The notes below the pieces were generated by a model. That model searched no databases and was not told the DNA's origin. It saw only the letters and a list, made by a program, of their open reading frames with translations. Position numbers and translations under genes: made by a program. DNA of 64,000 nt from contig OV884015.1 in NCBI GenBank assembly GCA_930367205.1, positions 77,701,341 to 77,765,340 on the forward strand, given 5' to 3'. Below, one piece after another: positions 26,115 to 39,900 of the stretch (positions are counted from its first letter, which is position 1; each line of letters starts with the position of its first letter). This DNA is from Acanthosoma haemorrhoidale (lineage: Eukaryota > Arthropoda > Insecta > Hemiptera > Acanthosomatidae).

Positions 26115-29100
26115 TGTGGGCAGACAAGTTCTTTCTGTAACCCACAAACTACAAAACGTTATAATACATATTTAGTATTAAAAACAAATATGTTTTTCTA
26201 TAATTTGAGTAGGGTATTATCAAATGAAAGATACTGATTACCGAAGTGCAATTTTTGTAACACACAATTACAATCACAATAACTCATTACAACTCCCATC
26301 AAACAACATCGTGTTCGCAACTTTAACTCAAAATGTATTTTTATTAAAGGCACGGCATTTTGCAAGGTCGCACCACTGGATGTTCCTATGGCTCCAAAAA
26401 CGAAAACAACCCCGTGAAAAACAATGATGGGTCATTAATTAATTAGTAGTAAACAAAATTATAATCCATAATGTCCTGAGGCCTAAATGGAATATAATTA
26501 CGTTAAGCTATTAGAACTGCCAAACAAAAGTGTATTCCAAAACAACTTCTCCACCACCAAAGGGTTATTTTAGTATAACGTGTTACCTGATGCCCGCTAA
26601 ATGCTAAAAATAAATAAATTAAAACTCATCGTAATTAATGAAGGTACAATTATCGATTAATTACTAGTAATCAAAAAGTAATCATTCTCTCCTATTAACA
26701 TGGGACCAATAATAATATAATATGTTGTGACAAGTTGTGTTGTGTTTTTAAGGATTTAATGATCAATTATTACAAAAAAGACGTTAAAAGATACATTAAA
26801 ATCGTTTTCGTGATCCATCAAGCATGTTTTTTTTTTATTATTATTATTAAAGACAATCACCCCAATCCTGGAAGAAAGTATACCCCTCCCCCTTTGGAAT
26901 CGACAATCAAAAAGAATATATACGACACACAATTCTAACGCAATAACAGGGAAAAATGAATTGTTATATAAACTTCAAGACAGGTGATATAATAATCAAA
27001 GTATAAAAATTCAGCGATAAATAGAATATAAATATAATCCCTTCAGATGAAGGATGGTGGTTCAAAGGCTGTTCGATTATCGAATATAAGCGAATGAAGC
27101 TTGTATCGCCATAACTACTCAACGATAAACACTAAGCGCTTCAAGCATACAAATCCAATGTAGAAAACTTCACAAATTGTCGAATACATTAAATCAGGTA
27201 CGCGTCGATCAATTGCCGTTTTTAGACGTACGCGTTCGTTAAAATGGTTCATCCCAACTAACACTTTTTTAGAGCTAAATCCAACATCTGGAATTGTGTT
27301 GATGAGTGTTGATTAGCATACATACAATAAATGTAAGAATGGGAAAAAATTAACATAAAAAAGTCGGGGCCACATTGACAGGTGGCTTAATATTTCCCCT
27401 TAAGTTACAACACGGTAAAGTAAAAATAATTTCAAAAATACTAAAAAAAAATAAAATTCATAGAATAGAAGCCACAGTTTGAGAAATTGTTCAAGACAGT
27501 TTGAGAATTCAAAGAATGAATCGCCGAGTAAATTCCCTTCCAATGAAATTGAAAATAGGCATTTTAATGATCTGTTTCCAAAAACGTCGCTTTTGGCTTT
27601 TTAATAATTTTGAAGTCCTATTTATATAGATCGTCCGTATGTGTAATTAAATAATAAATGTTCCGTATCTACGCATTATGGTATTTATCCACCAATAACG
27701 TTTTCAAAGGATATAAGAAGTCATCTTCAGTTGCCAACTTCTAGCCAACTTATAGCATTCGAAATAATTTATATTCATTCAGATTTTAAAATAGGTTTGC
27801 AATCTCTTCAGATCTCATGCTACTACTCCTTTGCATGTTTGTTCGGTAGTAAATTCAAAATGAAATGGTCATAACGGTCAATGAGCGAGTCACACATTTT
27901 TAATATGAACATTTTTAATATGGAACAGTTGTTCCGTATCGTATAAGTTATAATAGATATTTTCGGAAGAAATGTGATCTGAGATTGAGAGTATCAGACT
28001 TTTTTTTTTTAAGCACCAAATGCAATTTGGACATTTTGGCATCACATATTCACTAATGATTGCATTTTAAAACTATATTTTCTGCTTTGTGAAGCATAAC
28101 ACTTTCTAATAAGGTCTGTCTGTCCTTTCACTCTTATAAATAGAATGTTCAAGTGTCTGTCGAATTTATTCGATCGAGTCACATTTCCTCTGGTTCGGTA
28201 GTTCATATCATGTTGATTGGTTGTCAGTGAAATTAAGAATTTGAACAATAAAGCATACTCTTGTCAGCTCAACCTGACGGAAGTACTTGTGCTGAAAATT
28301 AAACTTCTTGGGTAAGCATTATTTTCATAGTAGGCTTTCAGTAGAAATCAAAACCAAAACCACCATACTAACACATCAGATATCAATTACCTGTAATCAT
28401 AAAAAGACTTGGTATTTCCAATTAAGAATACTTTATTTCATCTGTTAAAACTCTGCTGTCATTAAAAATCATTTATTCTTTAAAAAAAGCAATTGTAAGA
28501 TAATGAAGAAATAATCAAAAGAAAACAACCTGGCCTAGACGGAAGATTTCTATCAATAGCTCTTACAGAATGTTTTTGTAATTCTTAATTTATTAATGGG
28601 TTCTACAATTTGTGCGAATAAGTTCTACCTTGAATGAATTATTAGCTAAAGCTTCAAAAAAAAACTCAAAATTTATGATTTGTTCATAAGTCCCTTGATA
28701 TAATGCCTTGTGCCTTGAAAAACAGTTAATCAACGTGAGCAGCATCCTAATTAACAAATTAATACACATTTTATATTTAGACTGTTAATTTTGTATGAAA
28801 GCATTTTAGGTAAGAATTAACATCAAGGTGCTAGGACAACAGTCGAATATATTTTGAAAATTACCATTTATTTTTATAATAAAAGCTCTGCTGTACACAG
28901 GCTAAATCAATATTTTAAGTCTTATCTCAATCTGAAAATTCCTTATCATACCACACGATATCGTTGCCTATGTGTTTATATTGATGCAAGCTGTTAGCTA
29001 TCTCGAAAAGTACTCATATCAACCGTACAGTGAACCTGTAGCGAAAGTGATAACACTGGAATGAATTCAGCAAAACTCATTCCGTCATATGGACGGAGGA

Positions 29101-32100
29101 ACGAACACTATTCAGACTAATTTTTCGTAAGGTAGTCTTTAAAACAAAACTGAGAAATATGTGAAATTGATTAAAAATTTATAAGTATTTTTATTCGAAA
29201 TAACAGTAATAACTGAGCTAATCAGACGAGAAAATCCAAAGCGATTTCTCCAAATTTGAGATCAACTACTTTCGTTCTCAGCAGGTCGAATTGCGTCACC
29301 AGAAAAACTGTGCTGTAAGTACCATTAGGGGTTTCGAGTCTCGTAACTGTTCAAAATTAACGGCAATTAATTCAGCGGATAATTATTAGAAACTACTTCT
29401 CTATTGAAAAGCAATACAATGTTAGTTTTTTTTTTTTGTTTTGTTTTTTCCGCGACGTTGAATAAACGGCTTAAGGAACAACGTTTCGGGGGTAAGGCCT
29501 TAATTGTCACGATATAATGTAACAAATGTCTGAAACTCGATACAACAGTACTTGTAGAGAAGAAATATACCATTGATTCCGTATGTGATTAGTACCTATA
29601 TCGGGTATAATTAACAATTTTATCAATTCAATAATAATATTTAACAAAATACATTACAATTAATAATTGCTGAAAAAAGTCTAAGGTACTAAGCCATTTC
29701 CTCCTTAAGATTTTTTTTTTACAGCAATTACAAACTGTAATATATTTTATTAAATAAACGTGGTAATATCAAGAGATATAACTAAAATATCAATATAAAC
29801 AGTTCAATTAAAAACACGATTTCATTCAACAAAACTTAAAATTTTGGAATATCTACGAAATTCATTTTTGGTCATAGGCTTTTTTCAGGAGTAAAATTAA
29901 TTTCATGTTTAATTTAGGTCAAATACTTCCACTTACCCCTTTTAAACCAAAGCTCAATAAACATATTTCAAGGTATTTTTGATTATACCTTTTAAATTCC
30001 AACTCAATTCCAATTATTTTTAGGATCATAGCGCAGAATTTTTGGACTGATAGATTGAGCCACCCTGTTTAAAAGTAGTCCCTCTCCCTTTTAGGTTCAG
30101 CACATAATATTCAGGTTAACACTATCATTAGCCTCAGTTACAAACTGACTCACTTCAGCAATGTTGCCGTAACTTTTGGACACTAGAATTTATGGAGCCA
30201 ACAGAAAACATCGGCATGCAAAACCCCTACAAAAATCATATCTCAGGCCACAAACAATATATGTTTTCTAATGGCCTCTCACCTATTTTCCGATCTCAGG
30301 GATGAGACAAAACTTTTGCTATGCAAATAAAATGTTAGGATGTCAACTGCTAAAAGTATGAACCAAATCACAATTTTGAGGCAGTCTTAATATTTAAAAC
30401 GTTCAACTAAGAGAATTAACTGATTTATGAAAATTGGTCCTTTTAAATAAAAAATTTGGATATCTCATGAAGAGGTAAGGGCTGGCTGAAGGTTAAAACT
30501 ATAGCTGGATGGTAGTGCTAAAATGCCAGGTGATCAGCACCTCCCTCTTTCCCTCTCACCCTTATTTTCGATTTACTTAATCGGATTAACTACTTCTTTG
30601 TTCAAATAACTACTCATTAATCCTCACAAGGTTGAGTTAACTATCCTAACTAGATCAATCACCCAAACAAAGAATTCATGGGCAGACTTAAGATTAAATA
30701 AAAATTGTAGTAGTAAATTATAAGCATACATTAGCCCTCCAACATCTGATATCCTACAACATGAACAACATTAATCTGATAAATAATTATTCAACAAATT
30801 CTGAACCTACATCACTACTTTTGACCTCTCGACAGGGCAGATTTATTAAGAGAAAGTCGTATCTATTGCTATATTGAACTTTTCTGAAGCGTTTGGAATT
30901 CAAACTAACTCTGAAAGATGTAAGTCAGTACTTAGTTGTGTTCATTAGTTTTTATAACAAGAAACTTCATGTCCCTGCATCTTTTACATTTATTACAACT
31001 GTTTATTACAACAGGGCATTGGTTAAAAAATAAAGAAAATCCTTAGTGAATCAGGCATTTATATAAATATTTTTCTGAGTAATATAATTTGTTTCAACAA
31101 ATGGTTAGGATAGCATTATAGGCATAAAGAAACATTTATATTCACTTATAAAACTAGTGTTAAAACTGGGTTCAAACTCACAAAAGCACATTCACTATTC
31201 AAAATAAAATAACACCTCGATATCAGGCTCAAAATTTGAATTCTGCTATTCATAAGCATATTATTACCAATAATTGTTTGTACACATGAACCAGCTTTCT
31301 TTAATTTCTGTGATGTGGATATATTGATTATGTTAAGCATACTGTTTGATAAAAACGTGCTTTAACATTAAGTCATGTTTGTTTGGGTGAAACACCTTTG
31401 TATTTCTCAAATTAGGGGGTTATGTTAACAGGTTATGACAGTTTTCTAATTCACAGGTAATTCTAAGTGCATTATGTTTGACATACACATTAATAAAAAT
31501 TGTTAGGTCCCAATTCAAGCAATGATTTTGACTACTGGATTTTGTGAAAAATTTGCATAAAATAGTTATAGTTAATGTTCTTCCAAAACATGGTTTTGTC
31601 GAATGCATAGCCAAAATATATACGATATTTGGAGGCACAACAGTTAGTTGCCATGATATAAAATTTAATCTGAGGCTCCTAAATAAAAATGAAAGAACAC
31701 ACTTTCCCCATCAGCGATTTACAGCCCTACTCCGAATAGAATATGTGTTGGATAATTGTTTAAGCAAGACAACACAATTAACAAAAATATATAAGTCAAA
31801 AATAAATAGATATACAAATCAGAGTATTATAAGTAAAGTTAATTAATATGAAAAGAAATAATGACGTCTAACAAGGAATGATGAAAAATTTGACACAGAA
31901 TGACCAAAAGCACTGGAGAATCGGTTTCAGTTCATTGGGATAGACATAGCATATTTAAATTCTTACCAGGTAGAGCCCCAAATAAGAAACTCAACAATCT
32001 GGCTGGAAAAAAGAACTGTAAATAATTGCCTTAAGTCCCTAAGTTGCTTCCTTAAGGCTTGGTTTAAAAACCGAATATGATTATCATGTAACTAGAACAA

Positions 32101-32125
32101 AATAAATTGACTTAAAATAAATTCC
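26115..32125. other. Noncoding stretch
   Basis: AT-rich and with no supported gene. A 44-base interval at about 28276-28320 between CTTGTCAG and GTAAGC is open in one frame (LNLTEVLVLKIKLLG), too short to call. A minus-strand frame at 31420-31672 may belong to the weak candidate at 32130. Confidence 0.35.
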
Positions 32126-32129
32126 TACC

Positions 32130-32198
32130 TTAAATGACTAGGTCCTGGAAATGCTACGCTCTCGCTTGGTTCGAAAGCAAGCTGCCAAAAAGCCTATA
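32130..32198 (-). CDS. Candidate exon or first exon, weak
   Basis: On the minus strand, after a TTATAG acceptor, the frame AFWQLAFEPSESVAFPGPSH then L runs to AAG|GTAGGA, a reasonable donor. It has higher GC than its surroundings. A phase-compatible downstream exon with acceptor TTTTTATTTAG near 31672 would continue as RSLRLNFISWQLTVVPPNIV. Neither is recognised. It may equally be noncoding exon sequence. Confidence 0.22.
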
Positions 32199-32207
32199 AC
32201 AGTTATT

Positions 32208-32336
32208 ACATAAGTAATGCAGTAGAAAAAAATGGTTATTTATGTTTTAATAAAAATTGAATGCAAAACAGTTATTGCATAATTAATATGGAAGGAAAAT
32301 TGGTCATTCATGTTTTAATAAAAATTGTATGCAAAA
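32208..32336. repeat. ~60-bp imperfect tandem duplication
   Basis: Two adjacent units, each running from CAGTTATT through TTTTAATAAAAATTG to ATGCAAAAC, with about 10-15% divergence. Confidence 0.75.
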
Positions 32337-32339
32337 CGT

Positions 32340-33974
32340 ATAGATTATCATAAATTAAAGTTTCATAAAAAAATAAGAAAATAAAAGTTTACTGATAAAT
32401 ATCATTGCTAATTAGCATGAATGTTATCAGAATAAAAGCTTACTTAAGACTTGCAATCTAAATATAATAAGTAGACATCTTGCAACCTTCATTAACACTA
32501 ATTAACCATATATTTATAATTGCATATATATATATTATATTAAAGTTAAAATTAATTAATAATAAGTTAACATACAATAACAAAAAAACTTTTAAAAAAA
32601 AGGTTAGATAATAAAATATAACTTCAATGAAAATAACAGCACTACTTCAACAAACAAACGTATACAGTTTGAGTTGAATTTATGGAATAAAACACTATTT
32701 CAACAAAACAATCGCAGATCATAACCAAAAGAGACCAGGTACACATTCAAGATTTAAATTTAATTTCATATCATTTATATATATGATCAATCTACAATAA
32801 AAATTAAATAAGAAAGGTTACACATTAGTACTATAAATTCAAACCAAGTCGATAATTAAACCTTAAACCAATCAGCAAAATTGTGACATAAAAAAGTTAC
32901 ATTTTCATAAATATTGCAATTATTTATTAGAATACAAAAAAAAAACAATAATTAGCCAACTTTCATAAATTATTACCAGATTAAAGTGACTTTACAATAA
33001 AGGAAAATAATCCATGATCTAATTTTTTTTTTTTTTTTTTTGCAGGAAACATTCTAATATTATTATCTTAAAGAGAGAGAGAACGGTTAAATAATTTTCC
33101 AATCCAAACAAAATGTTAACAAAGAACATCAAGCCAAACAAAGGACAACATTAAAATTAAGTTAATTAGCATTAGTAAAAGACTAGAAAATGCCTTATTA
33201 AATTATTGACAATATTATTTTATGTGTCCAGAAAACTACAGTAAACTGGACAGTACTTGTTCAATACAAAATGTAATTTGATTCGAAACGGAACCCATTT
33301 CGTGATACGATAACGAAAATTGATTTATTTGCATCATTTATATACGTATTCTAGATAGAGAACAGCATTCTGTTCGGAAACTTTTACATTATAATCAACG
33401 ATAACTCACTTGTTGTGGACGAGGTAACCTAATACACAAAAATATTAAAAGGTATCCGCTGGAACAAAGTGCACAAGATTTGACAGTAACTATAGTGTGC
33501 AAAACGGAGGTTTTAGCATAACTATAATGATTATTTTCGAACTCACCGTTTATATTGTCACATTTCCATCCTGTTAGACGATAACGTTTACTTCACAAAC
33601 ACATACAATTTACCTTGGATGAAATTCGAAAGAAAAAAAAAACTAATGTCTAAAGTAACTATCACAAGTGAGGTAACTCCTGCTACGACAACGACGGAAT
33701 TACTGATCCCTCAGAAAATGGGTACCAGATGAGAAAATTAAAATGGCGACCGACTTCCTTTCCCACTCTACGTCACCTAATTCAAAAAAGCCCGCTCGAT
33801 TTGAAATTCAAAACATTCTCGTTTCCGGAGGTTTTTTCCAAGTTGAAAAGGCTTATAAATGAACACGGCTGTCACCATTACGAGCAATCGCTAATAACTG
33901 CGATATTATATGAATAACGGTATTTGAATTTATTTTGTTTTCAGCTGACAGTTCGAATTGCCCTTGTTGAAAAA
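32340..33974. other. RSPH9 upstream region
   Basis: Very AT-rich to about 33380, then more balanced toward the RSPH9 start, which is where its promoter and 5'UTR should lie. A T-run of 18-19 lies at about 33023-33041. TTTTGTTTTCAG at 33942-33953 may end a 5'UTR intron of RSPH9. No conserved promoter element can be named. Confidence 0.3.
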
Positions 33975-36900
33975 ATGGAAATGGAACAATTGCCTAGATG
34001 TTTGGACCTATACACTAATTCCGGTTCCACTTTAAACCAAGAAAAATGTAACCTATTGATGAATTCACTAATTGTACTACAGAATGAAAACCATTTTAAA
34101 AAAGTTTTCTATTGGGGTCAAATATTCGGTATTCAAGATGACTACTACATAGCTTTTGGCTATGACAAAGATGCCTTGAGGAGTAGAGTTTTCTATTACA
34201 GGTAAGCCCTTCCTCGGTAACTGTTAGCAAGCAATTAACTCAAATGCTTTTCCATTCTAAAACTGTAGCATTTGTTTGTTTCGAATCCATGCCACAATAT
34301 CCCAGAAAAGGCCTACAGAGATTGTCTGCATAGTTGGCAGAAAGCACTGAGGTACAATGTGGCCAATAATAGGGGGGGGTGTCACTAGGGCATGTCAATC
34401 ACTAGAAGCATTAATGCACACATAAGTATTAACATGTTTTATAACTTATTTATTTGTTACATTCAACATCGAGCAACCACAAGGGTCATTATTGTCTGTT
34501 GTTTTTCTTTCCTTCAGTCTTCCATTTCCAATCATTTTCTTCAGCATGTAATGCTCTATTCTTCTTTTGATCTATTTCTTAATTTTTATCTTCTTATTTC
34601 TTGAACTAGTCACCATAAGTCGGAAAGGAAGTTGGTCCTGTTCTGCTTAGCCCTCTACACAAGGTTACAAGTCATGAGTGTTCTGTTCTTTCATGAAAGG
34701 TTTATGTGTTAGGCAAGGCAAGACAATATGTTAAGCAGGGACTTACATCAAAGTTATTTTTTGGGGGGGGGAGGGTGAGTTAATAACTAGAAGGAAGGTA
34801 AACACTGCTGATTATGATGGATCTATTTGAACACAGTATCCTCCTGTTTATTTTCCTATAAGGTTGTATAGAAGTTGCCTGAAATTGGACTAATTAAGTC
34901 TGAAATGACACAAGTCGACATGAATATTAAATAAAGATTTTATACAGAAGGATTTATACACAATTTGTGAAAATCTTATGTTATGTATTATTTTATTTCA
35001 TAAGTACTGCTCAAAATACAAACCTTATATTCGTGGGTCTAAAAAACATATTTTGTCATAAATTTTGGAGGGTAATCAACATGAACCCCCCTCTCTTGTG
35101 AATGACGTTGGTGTCAAGTGTTTTCATTGGTTTAGAAATAAAACAATGAGCTTTCTGGCATTTAATTTTCCTTCATTGGTGGTTCATTTATTCAGCACCT
35201 TTCTATACCATGCCATAAACCATCACTACTGATAAAAACTGGCTGGCTTAAGGTGGACCCTATATATATGGGGATTCCTATAAAATTCTGATTCATATTT
35301 TTTTTTTTCAGTCGGAATGCCATTACTTGGGTGCTTGTACCAATACTTAAACCAAAGGAAAGAAAACACTATTTAACATATATTTCAACCAATAGATTTT
35401 TTGGCAATCCAGCAACTAAGGTAGATGTATTGGAGGAACAACCTGATGATGAGAAAAAGGATAAGAAAGGTTCTGAGGAGTTTGCAGGTGGTGAAAATGA
35501 CGATACATCAAGAGTAGCAGTTGATGATGTAAGGAACATTTATTTTTAATCCATTTAGTTTTCAACTTACCTATTAAGTACCTTATTTATGTACTACTAA
35601 TGCCACTATTGTATGTGTCGTAAGTATTGTAACTTAAGCAATTAGTATTTACTTAAAAGTATCCAACAACAGTCACAAGTCCTAATGCAGGTGGTAAATC
35701 AATGCATATAATGAAAACAATAATAAATTTTAAACATATTGTCAATTAAAAAAAAAAATCTTTTTTCAAATAAATCAAGCTAAAACTAGATTATACTTCA
35801 ATCAGTAGCATCACCAGTTTTTAAAATTATTTACTAACTAAAATATATTCATACCAAGTATGAACTAAATAGTATTATTTGAAATATACATGAACAAACT
35901 TAAGGATGGATAATGTGAATAATAATAATAGATAAATATGGGACTATCCATAAGTTTCTTAAATGCTTATTGAATGATAGTGAAAAAACAAGTTTCTGAT
36001 AAAAAATATTTATTTAACTTTATTTGTAGTGAACAATAAATACTAAATGTTTTATTCTAATGAATGAATTCACTTATTAAACAACGGTTTTCTCTGCTGC
36101 ATTTGAAATTGAAATCTATTACAAAAACTAAAAATGAAGGTAGAATAATAATTTTAATCAAGTACAAACAGTTTAAAATACAATGATATAAAAGTTTTTT
36201 TTCTTCTAAAAACACATTAAGAGGTGTTAAATTGGAAGGGGTAGTGTAATTTAGGTTTAAAATATACCACCAATTGTTCACTTTTCTTTATTTTATAGTG
36301 CTTTCAACATACAATCTTTGTCATCCTGAGGATGACTATTAACAGCAAACATAAAACCGCCTATATTTAAAAGTTAAAATATAAATAAATAACTACTACA
36401 AAATTATAAATAAAAGTGTTAAAAGTTAAAATTATAAACATTGGTAATACTTCTTATGCATAAAACTTCTGAAAAATTTCACCAATCTTATATATCATCT
36501 TATGAATAAATTTGAGCTGCACTCACCACCATAAATCAACTGTCCAGGAGAACAACCCATGGAAGGCTGACCGAAATGGCAACAATTTTAGTGAGTGTAA
36601 ACTAAGCATGCTAGAAATTATGAATTATTAGTGGAGGTGTTGAGCACACTATTTTTAATAATTATTCGCCGAAGAATAAATATGGTGGCAGGATCAGGAC
36701 CATACTAATTTTTGGTCGAGTACTTTATTTCTGAGCTATCCCTTCACTATTAGCAAATATTAGCTAACGCTGGTTAGTATGGTAACCCATGTCTGGAGAT
36801 TGGGGATTTCCTGGATTCAAACTCAAATTAGTTGTCAAAATTTTTTTTTTTGTTAATAAATGATTATTATGAATTCATATCTATAATTAAGTAAACTGAA

Positions 36901-39900
36901 TACATTTTTACAGATATAAATACAAGTTATTTTAACAAAACATCACAATAACAATATATTTTATTTAATGGCTACCATTTATCTTCTTCCAACAGGACAT
37001 TATTGAAGAATTCCAGTTAAAAGAAGAAGATCGGTTAGCAGCTACAATCAAATTCATCAACCAAGAAGCTGCAGTAGTTCCACGAGGAGCTTTCTTTAAA
37101 CAAACTTCAGGACGAGTTATTCCAAATCCAGGTTTCAGAGGCCTAAGACTTGAAGAAGCAACGATTCTGTCTAACTACATGCACTACAGGATTCCTAGAG
37201 AAAGATGGGAAGTTAATGTTGGGAGAAGACCGGATTATAATTATGCTACTGACTTCTTGGACACAATAGCAGAAGATCTTCCCAAAAACCGTAGGTTTTA
37301 CCTTCTTTACTTTCTGCATATAAGTTGGTGAATCAGGCTTATGATTGCCAAAGTGAAAGACTTTACTTAGAAACAGATTTAGGGAAATGATCTTTTGTCT
37401 GCCTGAGTGTAGGAAGTTATAAAAATAATTCAATCAATGGTAACTTTTTAAGCTTCCTCAAATCACAGTTCAGAAGCTATCTAAGAGTTAAAGTACAATT
37501 TTTTCCATATGATTAAAGGTAGTGTCGGGTCGTCACGAGAGGGGTGTCTGGTTACCCTAGTCCTGGTGACAAGTGAGGGTTGTTTGAGTTTATAACCTGG
37601 ACAACCGTTTCATGACGGCATTACTATCTGACTCCATTTTTTGATAGGTATGTGCCCCAACAATGCACTATGTTCAGGAGAAGAGGTATAGGGTAGGTAG
37701 GTAGGTAGTTTGTGTGGTCTTGGAATGACCACGAATTCACACTCGGTATCTGAGGGTAGGCGAAAACCGTCCGGATCCCTAAGGCGAGTGTGAACCGGAG
37801 AGAGGAAGACTGGATTACCGCAAGAGGGCTGCTCGGAAAATTTGCAGGGCCACGGCAACCGCCGTCCGCGAGGGAGAGGTCTCTCCCAAGGAGGTGCTAG
37901 TTTTAGCGAGATGAAGGCAGAGATTCCCGATAGGAAGGTGCGGGGTCTGACTTCACCGGACTAACACATAGCGAGGTGAGGAGAGAAAGAGATGTAGGGG
38001 TTTTTCATAAGGAAGAAGACCAAATTTTTTAATACTGTCGCAGCTGCAAGTCGGGTAGCTTCGCTAGGAGGAGAGTGAATTACAGCCCAAGATCTGCCCC
38101 TATTTATAGTTAGTGGTGGCTCGTTAGGCCCAATCATTTCCCTCGTTGTTGTGACCAATAAGAGCTAAGTAGCGGTCGGTCTTTGTGTAGGCAGCTGAAG
38201 GGCTGACCCAGCAGGCCGCCTCTACCTGCTGAAGGGTAGGGTTTAACCCTCGGTTTGCAGCTTGTGACATCTTTATTGTTTACACATTTACAATGATTTA
38301 TTTATGTTATTTACATTTGTTTAAATTAATTTACAATATATATACAATAGAGTATAGGGTGATTTATCTTCTGTAGTTAGCGGTCGCTACAGCAGTATAG
38401 AAAAAACAACTTAAATGCTCTAAAAATGAAGTTTGAAGAGACAACATCCCAAATCTCTTCTTCTTGATTTTAGTAGTGAAATAATAATATAATTTTAGTG
38501 ATTTGATGATTCTAGGATTTACTTATTATTATATGTAGCGCCTAATGAAGATTCTATCTTGTTGACATATTTCACAAGGATAGACCTTAATGGTATTTTG
38601 TTTTGGAGGGGGAGGTAGGAGATTAATTTTAAGTGGTGCTTTGTTATGAATTCATGTTTTTTAAATACTAAATAAATTTGCTAAAAAATAAAAATGTATT
38701 TCATTGTCAGCATAGGCATGAGAAGTAGACCTCTGTAACATGCAATCTCGCTAATCCGAACTCTATCTATTTTAATATAAATTTGTTTTAGTCTGAAGGA
38801 AAGTGGATTTATATAGCAGCTTTGGACAAACACTTATTTACAGTACCACATCACAATAAAGACACACATAGTATTAACAAGATGGAGACATAACTTTGAC
38901 TTTAAAAGCTTTGAATCTGAATTTTAAATGGTATTTTCCTAGTCGCAGATTGGGAGTTAATCAACCCCAAACTCATACGCACTTCTTGGAATAACTTATT
39001 GGGGAATGTGTTTCTGAAGAATCTTCTATCGATAAAGACAACCGGAAAATAATTTCCCACTTGATTAAAGAGAATAAATCCTGCTGTTAGTGAAGATGGG
39101 ACCAATTGTATAGAAGGAAATGAGTTCACTTTTAATACAGATGAGGAAATCGTACAAGGTGTTTTGAAAACATCAAATGAAGTAGAACGAAACAAGCTTT
39201 CTTTGGCCGGTTCAATGAAACATGAAGAAGTTATTGGAAATTTCAACCAGAGCATCAAATGGAGTATGGAGTCCAATTAAAGTGGCAGCATAATCTTCTT
39301 CTCCAGCAGTTCCAAGAATAAACATTAAAACAAAGTTAATTAAATCAAAACAAACATCTATTACAAGTTTTTAACAAAAAACTAATAGCATTTTCCTTAA
39401 ATAAAATGCATATGAACACATTATGGACTTTTTAAAAATATTTTAATGTATTATTGCCTTGTAGTGAATATTGTAATATTAATATGCATTTGGATTTTTT
39501 TAAATATTTTTATACATATAATAAAAAGTATGTCTATTGTTTATTTTTCCCCAACCTCTAGCAACAATTATTTTGGATTAGCGAGATTGCACTGTATCAT
39601 AAAAATATTTTCAATAGACATTCACAATCTTAAGGGATTAATCCACTAGTGCAATATAGTGAATCTTCCGTTACAAATTGGCATGGAGATTAGATGTTTA
39701 ATTTTCATTATATTTATTAGATGGCATTAGATAGCAACATCCTAACCTTTCTGAGATCATTTCTAATGGCTTTTCAAACACAGCATGTTCTTTCCGGGCA
39801 CTGCCCATCGTTTTGCTTACTTATTGCAACAGATAAATCCTAAGATTCATTTTAAAGGAGGTGTTATTTCTGAGAAGTGTCATTAGAATTATATTAATTG

